Assembly (NCBI GenBank): GCA_027295555.1
Contig: JAPUKT010000282.1
Location: forward strand, 1 to 13,325
Direction: 5' to 3'
Length of the DNA stretch: 13,325 nucleotides
DNA from: Deltaproteobacteria bacterium
GTDB lineage: Bacteria; Myxococcota_A; Polyangia; Polyangiales; Houyiibacteriaceae
Each line of letters starts with the position of its first letter. The stretch's first letter is position 1. Below, one piece after another: positions 8,130-13,325 of this stretch. The translations under genes were made by a program, and so were the position numbers. The notes beneath the pieces are model-generated. The model did no database searches. It saw nothing but the letters and a program-made list of their open reading frames with translations, and was not told the DNA's origin.

Positions 8130-8277
8130 TTGACCGTCCTCGCTTAAAGCTCCCAAACCAGCGGGACCCGCGGCGGGGGAGCGGAGAGGGCCCTGTTTAG
8201 CGCGTGCGGTGAGGGAGTCAAGCGGGGGAATTTACAGTGTCAGTGTCAGCGTCAGCGCCAGCGTCAGCGTGTGATAG
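8130..8277 (-). promoter_or_regulatory. infC-rpmI intergenic leader with candidate promoter
   Basis: A possible sigma70 promoter points to rpmI: TTGACT (8216-8221), a 16-base spacer, and a weak -10 TAAACA (8194-8199). Between it and rpmI the RNA is very GC-rich (around 8161-8193) and could fold. In E. coli and Bacillus the mRNA ahead of rpmI-rplT holds the L20 control site, so this is the natural place for one, but I cannot identify a specific L20-binding fold by eye. Confidence 0.35.
8235..8270. repeat. Six-unit hexanucleotide tandem repeat after infC
   Basis: Six contiguous hexamers of the form CAG(T/C)G(T/C): cagtgt, cagtgt, cagcgt, cagcgc, cagcgt, cagcgt. They lie 7 bases beyond the infC stop codon, outside any coding sequence. 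No self-complementary stem is formed by the units. It resembles a short, partly diverged microsatellite. Confidence 0.85.
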
Positions 8278-8850
8278 CTACTTGACGTCGCGGCTTTGTT
8301 GGACCTTGACTCTCGGCGCGAGGATGGCCGTCATGGTGCGGCCCTCGAGCCTGGCCGAGGTTTCGACGGCGCCGATGTCTTCCACGGCATCGATGATCAA
8401 GTCGATTTGTCGCTGTGCGGTTTCGGGGTGGGTGATTTCGCGTCCGCGGAAGCGAACGGTGATCTTCACCTTGTTCCCCTCTTCGAGGAAGCGGCGAATA
8501 TGCTTCATCTTGAACTCGAGATCGTGGTCGTCGGTTTTGGGACGGAGCTTGATCTCCTTGAGGGCAATCTGGGTTTGCCGCTTTCGGGCATCCGCCTGCT
8601 TCTTCTTTTCTTCGTACTTGAACTTGCCGAAGTCCATGATCTTGCAGACGGGTGGGCTGGCTTTCGGGTTTACCTCGACCAAATCGAGATCCAAGTCTCG
8701 AGCCATCCGACGGGCCTCGTCGGTGTTCATGACGCCTAACATCTTGCCGTCGGCTCCGATCACTCGGATCTCGGGCACTCGAATGCGAGCGTTCACCCGC
8801 GGGCCGAAATCCCGGGGGCGATCGCGTGGTCCAAAGCGCGGTCTAGCGAT
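8278..8850 (-). CDS. infC: Translation initiation factor IF-3 (ATC start)
   Basis: Binds the 30S subunit, prevents premature 50S joining and checks the start codon and initiator tRNA. The first in-frame conventional start is GTG at 8796, which has no ribosome binding site and would drop the usual N-terminal leader. Reading from ATC at 8850 gives a 190-residue protein starting ARPRFGPRDRP and running into the canonical RVNARIRVPEIRVI. AGGAG lies 6 bases before the ATC. IF-3 genes are known for AUU/AUC/AUA starts that allow self-discrimination, so the ATC start is preferred. The linker region contains KIMDFGKFKYEEKKK and the C-domain KHIRRFLEEGNKVKITVRFR. The start overlaps the thrS stop by 8 bases, suggesting coupled translation. 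Confidence 0.96.
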   Translation of the reverse strand: MARPRFGPRDRPRDFGPRVNARIRVPEIRVIGADGKMLGVMNTDEARRMARDLDLDLVEVNPKASPPVCKIMDFGKFKYEEKKKQADARKRQTQIALKEIKLRPKTDDHDLEFKMKHIRRFLEEGNKVKITVRFRGREITHPETAQRQIDLIIDAVEDIGAVETSARLEGRTMTAILAPRVKVQQSRDVK

Positions 8851-10834
8851 GACTATCTCCTATCGTTGAATCCATAGCTGAGGGTGGGTGGTTCTCTCGC
8901 TCGAGCCGGTCGAACACGTCGGACAACGGTGCGAACCCGAGGTCTTTGTTCTCGTCTCTCGAGCGAAGGGCCAGACCCTTCCCTTCTACTTCTTTTTGGC
9001 CAATGACGCCCAAATACGGGATCCGCATCAGGCGCGCTTGGCGAATCTTTGCGCCGAGCTTGTCGCCGCTGAGATCAGCGGAGACCCGGAAGCCTCGGTC
9101 CTGGAGCTGTTGCTGCACATTGCGCGCATAGTCGTTGAACTTCTCACTGACCGTCAACAGGGCGATCTGCTCAGGAGCCAGCCAAAGCGGGAAGGCCCCG
9201 CCTACGTGCTCGGTCAGCACGCCGAAAAAGCGCTCTATCGAGCCCAAAATCGCGCGATGGAGCATGACCGGCCGATGGGGCTTGTTGTCCTCGCCGGTGT
9301 ACGTGAGATCAAAGCGCTCGGGCAGATTGAAGTCGGCTTGGATGGTGCCTAGCTGCCAGGGACGGCCGATGGCGTCCTTGAGATGGAAGTCGATCTTCGG
9401 GCCGTAGAAGGCGCCCTCCCCCTCGGCGATCTCGTACGGTAAGCCCTTGGACTTCACCGCCTCTTCGAGAGCTTGCTCGGACTGGTTCCAGATTTCGTCG
9501 GCGCCGAGTCGTTTCTCCGGCCGTGTCGCGATGACGATGCGAACGTCAGTGAAGCCGAAGTCGCGATACACGTCATACACGAGGTCGAGGAAACTCTTGA
9601 TCTCGTCTTGCACTTGGTCGAGCGTGCAGAAAATGTGCGCATCGTCCTGCGAGAAGGTTCGAACGCGCGTCAGCCCTTGGACGACGCCACTTCGCTCGAA
9701 CCGATGGAGCCTCCCGAAATCCGCCATGCGCATCGGGAGGTCGCGGTAGCTGCGACGGGTCATCGCGAAGATCAGGCAGTGGCTTGGGCAGTTCATGGGT
9801 TTCACACCGAACCGAAGCGACTCCTCGAACGCGAGCGCCCAATCGTGGGCGTCCTTCGGGGTTTTGTCTTGTGCCTTCGCCTGGAGCTTCTCGAGATTCT
9901 CGACCGTGACGGCCATGAACATGTTCTCGGCGTACGACGGGAGATGTCCGGACTTGTGGAAGAGCTCGTTGTCGAAGATCTGCGGAGTGATCACCTCATC
10001 GTAACCATAGCGCGCGTAGAGCGAACGAATATAGCCCTCGAGCAGGTTGTAGATGATCGAGCCTCGCGGCAAAAAGAACGGCGACGCCGGCGCGTACGGG
10101 TGAAACGCAAAGAGTTCCAGCTCTTTGCCGAGCTTTCGGTGATCGCGCTTTTTCGCTTCTTCGAGCTGCTTGAGGTGAGCTCGGAGCGCCTTCGGAGACG
10201 CGAACGCGGTCCCGTAGATGCGCTGCAGCATGGGGTTGCGCTCATCTCCGCGCCAATACGCGCCCGCAACGCTGGTCAGCTTCACCGCCTTGAGAAAGCC
10301 CGTCGAGGGAACGTGGGGCCCTTCGCAGAGGTCGACCCACTCGCCGTGCCTGTAGAGCGAGATGGGATCTTCGAGCCGTTCGAGGTGCTCTAGCTTGAAG
10401 CTCTCCCCGAGCGACTGCAGTAGTCGACGGGCCTCATCGCGGCTCACGACCTCTCTTCGAAACGGGCTGTCCGCTTCGACGATCTCCGCCATCTTTTCTT
10501 CGATCGCGCGAAGGTCGTCCTCCGAGAAGGTCCCGTCCGGGCGCTGGTAATCGTAATAGAAGCCGCCGTCGGTGGCGGGGCCGAACGCAACCTTGGTTCC
10601 TGGGAAAAGCCGCTGAACCGCATCCGCCATCACGTGAGCGCTCGAATGCCGGATGACAGGAAGCGCCTCCGGGTCGGAGGCCGCGATCGCGGATACGTCC
10701 GCGCTCCCGTTAGGTAGCGGAGTGTGTAAATCGAAGACTCGCCCATCGACCCGGGCGGCCACGGTGTCCTTGCCCAGGTCTCCGCGCGCCTCGAGTATGT
10801 CGCGCGCGGTGCGCTCTGTCGCTTCGTTCGTCAT
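8843..10834 (-). CDS. thrS: Threonine--tRNA ligase
   Basis: Class II synthetase charging tRNA-Thr, with a second site that clears mischarged serine. The product from ATG 10834 is 663 residues. A TGS domain (about 8-60) appears short, lacking the usual first strand (LPDGS-like). The editing domain has HSSAH at 63-67 and DLCEGPH at 168-174. The catalytic core has zinc ligands Cys349 (in MNCPSHC, where most enzymes read MNCPGH), His400 and His526, and motif 2 around RFERSGVVQGLTRVRTF. An insert of roughly 30 residues lies at about 307-340, before MNCP. The anticodon-binding domain covers about 550-650. No ribosome binding site precedes ATG 10834; an in-frame ATG at 10879 adds 15 residues without family similarity. 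Confidence 0.96.
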   Translation of the reverse strand: MTNEATERTARDILEARGDLGKDTVAARVDGRVFDLHTPLPNGSADVSAIAASDPEALPVIRHSSAHVMADAVQRLFPGTKVAFGPATDGGFYYDYQRPDGTFSEDDLRAIEEKMAEIVEADSPFRREVVSRDEARRLLQSLGESFKLEHLERLEDPISLYRHGEWVDLCEGPHVPSTGFLKAVKLTSVAGAYWRGDERNPMLQRIYGTAFASPKALRAHLKQLEEAKKRDHRKLGKELELFAFHPYAPASPFFLPRGSIIYNLLEGYIRSLYARYGYDEVITPQIFDNELFHKSGHLPSYAENMFMAVTVENLEKLQAKAQDKTPKDAHDWALAFEESLRFGVKPMNCPSHCLIFAMTRRSYRDLPMRMADFGRLHRFERSGVVQGLTRVRTFSQDDAHIFCTLDQVQDEIKSFLDLVYDVYRDFGFTDVRIVIATRPEKRLGADEIWNQSEQALEEAVKSKGLPYEIAEGEGAFYGPKIDFHLKDAIGRPWQLGTIQADFNLPERFDLTYTGEDNKPHRPVMLHRAILGSIERFFGVLTEHVGGAFPLWLAPEQIALLTVSEKFNDYARNVQQQLQDRGFRVSADLSGDKLGAKIRQARLMRIPYLGVIGQKEVEGKGLALRSRDENKDLGFAPLSDVFDRLERENHPPSAMDSTIGDSHR
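8857..8861 (-). promoter_or_regulatory. Ribosome binding site that sets the infC ATC start
   Basis: AGGAG on the minus strand, inside the last codons of thrS, with 6 bases to the ATC at 8850. No comparable site precedes the GTG at 8796. This decides the start call. Confidence 0.8.
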
Positions 10835-10848
10835 CGGTCGCAGGACCG
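10835..10848 (-). promoter_or_regulatory. Small hairpin directly before the thrS ATG
   Basis: CGGTC (10844-10848) and GACCG (10835-10839) form a 5-bp stem with a 4-base loop ending exactly at the ATG. It occupies the place where a ribosome binding site would be. thrS is autoregulated through leader stem-loops in E. coli; this one does not visibly mimic the tRNA-Thr anticodon arm, so a regulatory role is only a possibility. Confidence 0.4.
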
Positions 10849-10886
10849 AAGTATGTGGCTCGAGCTCAAGACCAGCCATCTCCTCG

Positions 10887-10933
10887 TGGTAGCCACGCGG
10901 GGTTTCGAACCCCGGACCCCTACCGTGTCAAGG
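10887..10933 (-). pseudogene. 3' half of a tRNA-Val(GAC) gene
   Basis: On the minus strand the sequence runs from the anticodon loop to the CCA end. CC-TTGACAC-GG holds anticodon GAC, followed by the stem strand GGTAG, variable region GGGTC, T-arm CGGGG-TTCGAAA-CCCCG, acceptor strand CGTGGCT, discriminator A and CCA. Upstream of the anticodon the match stops abruptly (CTCTTTT). No D-arm or acceptor 5' strand can be found, so the gene is truncated. The breakpoint in the anticodon stem-loop is a classic crossover zone of tRNA-targeting integrases. tRNA-Val ahead of thrS is also known in pseudomonads, so this is probably the remnant of a resident tRNA. Confidence 0.85.
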
Positions 10934-11194
10934 AAAAGAGCAGGCGCGCCGGCCCCCGCTTCACTTATCGAAAGCGATGGGGGCAGAGGGTCAGACATGG
11001 GCAACAAGGGCACCGATGGAGGCCCTTTGACACACGGTGTGCCGATCGCAAGCCTCGCCCACGACGTCCTCAACGACCCCGAGGCCACGGTTCGCGAAGT
11101 GGCCCTCGCCGGTTGGGTACTGCATGAGGATCGCGTCCTGCAGCACGCTGGTGTAGATCCACTATCCTCCCCGGGCAATCGGAGGAAGGCGAAG
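10934..11194. other. Divergent gap between the tRNA-Val fragment and the metallo-beta-lactamase gene
   Basis: This 261-base stretch must contain the plus-strand promoter of the metallo-beta-lactamase gene and possibly a minus-strand promoter for thrS. TTGACA at 11027-11032 (plus) has no convincing -10 partner. On the minus strand GATAAG near 10965-10970 is a poor -10 candidate. An open stretch in frame with the downstream gene (about 11040-11190) has high third-position GC, as if it were once coding, but I recognise no family. Confidence 0.5.
11181..11186 (+). promoter_or_regulatory. Ribosome binding site that sets the metallo-beta-lactamase start
   Basis: GGAGGA with an 8-base spacer to the ATG at 11195. 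It fixes the start there and excludes the longer in-frame reading from 10853, which would run through the tRNA fragment. Confidence 0.85.
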
Positions 11195-11932
11195 ATGACC
11201 ATGGAAACCACGACCGATGAGATTGCACCCGATATCTTCCGCATGAGCACATTTGTGCCCGAGATTGGGCCGACCGGGTTTACGTTCAACCAATTCCTGA
11301 TTCGGGCGGACGAGCCTCTGTTGTTCCACACCGGACCGCGCGCGATGTATCCCTCGATCAATGCAGCCGTAGCGAAGCTCATTCCCGTGGAGGCGCTGAG
11401 GTGGATCACATTCGGACACATCGAATCGGATGAATGCGGTTCGATGAACCAATGGCTCGAAGCTGCACCGCAAGCCGCGGTGGCACACGGCGAAGTGGGC
11501 TGCATGGTCTCGCTAAACGATCTTGCGGACCGACCCCCGAGGGTTCTGCAAAACAAAGAGGTGCTGGACCTCGGCGATAAACGCGTCCGTCATCTCGATA
11601 CGCCGCATGTCCCCCATTGCTGGGAGGCTCGGCTGCTTTTTGAGGAAACGACACGGACTCTTCTGTGCGGAGATCTCTTCACGCATCTCGGGAAGGGTCC
11701 CGCACTCATATCGAACGACGTCGTAGGACCTGCAGAAGAAGCCGAATCTCTCTTCAAAGCCACGTGTCTGACGCCGACGACGGGAAGCACGATCCGCTCG
11801 CTTGCGAACCTCGAGCCAGCTGTGTTGGGCCTGATGCACGGCTCCTCGTTTAATGGAGACTGCGCTCAAGCGCTCAACGACTTGGCAAATATGTATGACG
11901 AGATGCTCGCCGCCGCAGGTTCACCGACCTAA
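11195..11932 (+). CDS. Stand-alone ODP-type metallo-beta-lactamase-fold protein
   Basis: A 245-residue protein with the metallo-beta-lactamase fold of the flavodiiron/ODP branch. Metal ligands are visible in order: HIESD (His75, Glu77, Asp79, the H-x-E-x-D motif), His141 in TPHVPHCWE, Asp160 in LLCGDLFTHLG, and His215 in LMHGSSF. The 18-residue spacing between His141 and Asp160 equals that of flavodiiron proteins. No flavodoxin or rubredoxin domain follows, so it is not a complete flavodiiron oxygen or NO reductase. A non-heme diiron or zinc site is likely; the substrate is unknown. No signal peptide is seen, so it is probably cytoplasmic. It lies divergent from thrS inside the tRNA-bounded segment and ends 5 bases before the inverted repeat of the next unit. 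Confidence 0.85.
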   Translation: MTMETTTDEIAPDIFRMSTFVPEIGPTGFTFNQFLIRADEPLLFHTGPRAMYPSINAAVAKLIPVEALRWITFGHIESDECGSMNQWLEAAPQAAVAHGEVGCMVSLNDLADRPPRVLQNKEVLDLGDKRVRHLDTPHVPHCWEARLLFEETTRTLLCGDLFTHLGKGPALISNDVVGPAEEAESLFKATCLTPTTGSTIRSLANLEPAVLGLMHGSSFNGDCAQALNDLANMYDEMLAAAGSPT

Positions 11933-11936
11933 CAGA

Positions 11937-11957
11937 AAAAAGATCCTACCGAGGTTG
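11937..11957 (+). repeat. Left inverted repeat of the Y1 unit
   Basis: Starts AAAAAGATCC and ends GGTTG. It matches the reverse complement of 13253-13273 at 19 of 21 positions. It begins 5 bases after the stop codon of the metallo-beta-lactamase gene. Confidence 0.85.
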
Positions 11958-11966
11958 CACCAAACG

Positions 11967-11981
11967 CCGCAAGCGTTGCGG
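11967..11981 (+). repeat. Subterminal hairpin, left end of the Y1 unit
   Basis: CCGCAA-GCG-TTGCGG is a perfect 6-bp stem with a 3-base loop, 9 bases inside the left inverted repeat. The motif AACGCCGCAA at its base also appears, inverted, near the right end. Hairpins are what Y1 enzymes recognise. Confidence 0.65.
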
Positions 11982-12024
11982 GATTGCCATGTAGTTTCGT
12001 GAAGTGGCGGCCGCCGTCGGCAGG

Positions 12025-12038
12025 GGGCGAAACCGCCC
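12025..12038 (+). repeat. Second hairpin ahead of the transposase gene
   Basis: GGGCG-AAAC-CGCCC, a perfect 5-bp stem in the leader of the transposase gene, 71 bases before its ATG. It could be a REP-like site or an mRNA structure. Confidence 0.45.
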
Positions 12039-12108
12039 AGGGGATGGTCCTAAGCTCCTGAAATCGCTGAGCCCCGTGTCGGCACGGTGTTCGCTTGGTC
12101 GAGATGGA

Positions 12109-13026
12109 ATGACCCGACGGCGCATCGTCGATGCCGGCACCACGTGGGCGCTCTCTCGGCGCACCACGCGCCGCCACTTCCTTCTCAATCCCGACAAGGC
12201 GCGGCAGATGGAGCAGGCCTATTGGTACTGCCTCGGGCATGCCGCGCAGCTCCATGGTGTGCGGGTTCACGCCGCGTGCCTCATGTCCACCCACTCGCAC
12301 GAGGTCATCACCGATGTTCGGTGCGAGCTTCCTCGGTTCTTGCAGACCTTTCATCGCCATCTTGCCTTGTGCACCAAGGCCTTTCGCGGATGGCCTGAAG
12401 AAGTCTTCGACAAGCGTTCGAGCGGCGCCCATGCGCTCCTCACCCCCGAAGCGACGATAGAATCCATCGCCTACCTCATCGCTAACCCGGTCGAAGCCTT
12501 GGCTGTGCGCTACGCCAAGGACTGGCCTGGGGCACAGACGCTGCCGGCGCACCTCGGCACCCGGATCATCAAGGTCAAGCGACCGGTGCACTACTTCGAC
12601 CCACAAAACCCGAAGTGGCCCGAGGAGATCGAGCTTCGGCTGGAGATGCCGGTGGCACTCGAGCTCGACTATGGCCCCGAGCTCGCCCGGGAGCGCATCG
12701 CCGAGCGTGTTCGGCAACACCAACACCAGGCTTGGCAGAAGGCGAAGCGCACGGGGATGGCCTTTGTCGGTCCGAGGCGCGTGCTGAGGCTGGCCCATAC
12801 CAAGCGGGCCAAGAGCTACGAAGCCTTCGGGAGCCTCAACCCGCAGTTCGCGGCGGCGGGGCATCGAGCCGCGGCCACCGAAGCCGTCCGGCGCCTTCGC
12901 GCGTTCAACGCCCAATACGAGCGCGCACTCGCCGCATGGACACACGGAGACCGCAGCGTGTGCTTCCCCGAAGGCACCTGGTGGATGCGGGTCTGCCATG
13001 GGGCGCGGTGCGGGCCGGGGCCGTAG
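12109..13026 (+). CDS. Y1-family (HUH) transposase-like protein, RAYT-related
   Basis: A 305-residue protein related to IS200-like and REP-associated tyrosine transposases, which nick and join single-stranded DNA. Residues 57-67 (CLMSTHSHEVI) hold the metal-binding HUH pair His62 and His64. AYLIANPVEA (121-130) holds the expected nucleophile Tyr122, equivalent to the Y-x-x-x-NP motif of RAYTs. The N-terminus (TTWALSRRTTRRHFLL) forms the first strand and a basic patch. The C-terminal extension after about residue 180 is long, basic and helical, absent from minimal IS200 TnpA. Key residues are intact and the frame is open. The ATG at 12109 is chosen over GTG 12004 because similarity begins there; the ribosome binding site is weak (GAGATGGA). 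Confidence 0.8.
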   Translation: MTRRRIVDAGTTWALSRRTTRRHFLLNPDKARQMEQAYWYCLGHAAQLHGVRVHAACLMSTHSHEVITDVRCELPRFLQTFHRHLALCTKAFRGWPEEVFDKRSSGAHALLTPEATIESIAYLIANPVEALAVRYAKDWPGAQTLPAHLGTRIIKVKRPVHYFDPQNPKWPEEIELRLEMPVALELDYGPELARERIAERVRQHQHQAWQKAKRTGMAFVGPRRVLRLAHTKRAKSYEAFGSLNPQFAAAGHRAAATEAVRRLRAFNAQYERALAAWTHGDRSVCFPEGTWWMRVCHGARCGPGP

Positions 13027-13252
13027 CCTTCTAGGCAAGCCTCCGTAGAGCGGACGCGGCTGCACCCCAGGGGCGGCGGCGGTGCGGTGCATCTGCAAGG
13101 GCCCGGTGGCTGGGGCGCGACTGCGATCGACCCGCTTGCGGCGCTCCATCGGGCCTCGGTGGGGTCCACAAGGGCCGATCGAGGGCTGTGCTGACGCCGA
13201 ACCCGCCTCCGACAAGCGCTCGTTGCGGCGTTCCCTCGCGTTGGACTACCGC
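13027..13252. other. Non-coding right flank of the Y1 unit
   Basis: No credible gene. It contains the imperfect palindrome ACAAGCGCTCGT (13212-13223) and a stem GTTGG/CCAAC (13240-13244 with 13252-13256) that overlaps the right inverted repeat and carries CTAC in its loop. These may be transposase recognition structures. Confidence 0.5.
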
Positions 13253-13273
13253 CAACCACGGTCGGATCTTTTT
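13253..13273 (-). repeat. Right inverted repeat of the Y1 unit
   Basis: Reverse complement matches 11937-11957 with two mismatches in 21. It lies 23 bases from the CCA end of the right tRNA-Val copy. Confidence 0.85.
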
Positions 13274-13277
13274 CACG

Positions 13278-13299
13278 CCAAGTGTTGGCAATCACTTGG
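13278..13299 (-). terminator. Hairpin overlapping the CCA end of the right tRNA-Val
   Basis: CCAAGTG and CACTTGG pair perfectly around an 8-base loop, and the stem uses the CCA of the tRNA. There is no U tract after it in the tRNA direction, so it is a weak terminator candidate; an attachment-site structure is equally possible. A competing hairpin GCCAA-GTG-TTGGC lies within it. Confidence 0.35.
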
Positions 13300-13325
13300 T
13301 AGGCACGCGGGGTTTCGAACCCCGG
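13297..13325 (-). tRNA. tRNA-Val 3' end (gene continues past the window)
   Basis: On the minus strand the visible part is T-arm CGGGG-TTCGAAA-CCCCG, acceptor strand CGTGCCT, discriminator A and encoded CCA. It matches the truncated tRNA-Val copy at 10887-10915 except for one acceptor base. The 5' half would lie beyond 13325, so this may be the intact gene. The valine identity comes from the anticodon of the left copy, not from this stretch. Confidence 0.65.

Larger units (their letters stand above)
11937..13273 (+). mobile_element. Y1-transposase unit bounded by inverted repeats
   Basis: A 1,337-base unit delimited by a 21-bp inverted repeat and containing one Y1 (HUH) transposase-like gene. 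No target duplication is visible: the left flank reads aacag and the right flank cacgc. IS200/IS605 ends are normally hairpins rather than terminal inverted repeats, so the unit may instead be a RAYT gene flanked by REP-like sequences. Confidence 0.55.
10887..13325. mobile_element. Putative tRNA-Val-bounded integrated element (about 2.4 kb)
   Basis: The same tRNA-Val 3' end occurs as a direct repeat at 10887-10915 and 13297-13325, 28 of 29 bases identical, the second copy running off the window. The DNA between holds the ODP-like metallo-beta-lactamase gene and the Y1 transposase unit. It interrupts what is elsewhere a tRNA-Val-thrS neighbourhood. This layout fits insertion at a tRNA attachment site, leaving a displaced 3' half on the thrS side. 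No integrase gene is present, so the element is decayed, moved in trans, or arose by another route such as tandem tRNA duplication followed by insertion. Confidence 0.55.

Noticed and set aside
10898..10931. TTGACA in the tRNA-Val anticodon loop read as a -35 for thrS
   Set aside because: The hexamer is simply the anticodon loop of the tRNA, and the base run 17 nucleotides downstream (TCGAAA) is a poor -10.
10853..11194. 114-residue extension of the metallo-beta-lactamase protein
   Set aside because: It would translate the tRNA-Val fragment; the strong GGAGGA before ATG 11195 marks the true start.
11937..11957. AAAAAAGATCC after the metallo-beta-lactamase stop as a transcription terminator
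   Set aside because: The run is A, not T, on the coding strand, and no stem precedes it; the inverted copy at 13253-13273 explains it better.
11929..13215. Long minus-strand open frame (428 codons) opposite the Y1 transposase gene
   Set aside because: It is antisense to a recognisable protein with intact HUH and Tyr motifs; its translation is rich in Arg, Pro and Gly and shows no domain. It is a GC-rich shadow.
10887..13325. Group I intron interrupting tRNA-Val at the anticodon
   Set aside because: An intron would not duplicate the tRNA 3' end; both copies carry the T-arm and CCA, and the interval contains plus-strand genes opposite to the tRNA.

Overview
This is a GC-rich window from a bacterial chromosome. 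Most of it is the conserved translation cluster thrS-infC-rpmI-rplT-pheS-pheT-ihfA-merR-tRNA-Pro(GGG)-surE-apt, all on the minus strand. The gene order, base composition and protein character suggest a high-GC proteobacterium, most likely a deltaproteobacterial or myxobacterial lineage. That placement is inference; no rRNA is present.

Layout: the left edge (1-1442, plus strand) is the 3' part of a DmdC-like acyl-CoA dehydrogenase gene that converges on apt. Minus-strand genes then run from thrS (start 10834) down to apt (stop 1477). infC has no usable ATG start and appears to begin at an ATC codon at 8850, behind a good ribosome binding site and overlapping the thrS stop by 8 bases. tRNA-Pro(GGG), with an encoded CCA end, lies between the merR-like gene and surE.

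The right part (10887-13325) is accessory. The 3' half of a tRNA-Val(GAC) gene, from anticodon loop to CCA, sits alone just upstream of thrS. A second copy of the same tRNA 3' end appears at the window's right edge, in the same orientation. Between them are about 2.4 kb holding two plus-strand genes: a stand-alone ODP-type metallo-beta-lactamase-fold protein and a Y1 (HUH) transposase-like protein. The Y1 gene is bracketed by a 21-bp inverted repeat (19/21 matches). This looks like a small integrated element that used tRNA-Val as its attachment site and separated tRNA-Val from thrS. No integrase is visible, so the island is either decayed or was mobilised in trans.

Functionally, the cluster supplies two aminoacyl-tRNA synthetases, initiation factor 3, ribosomal proteins L35 and L20, a nucleoid protein subunit, a MerR-like regulator, a nucleotidase and a purine salvage enzyme. 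The most interesting points are the split tRNA-Val with its small cargo, the inverted repeats around a Y1 transposase gene, and the ATC start of infC.
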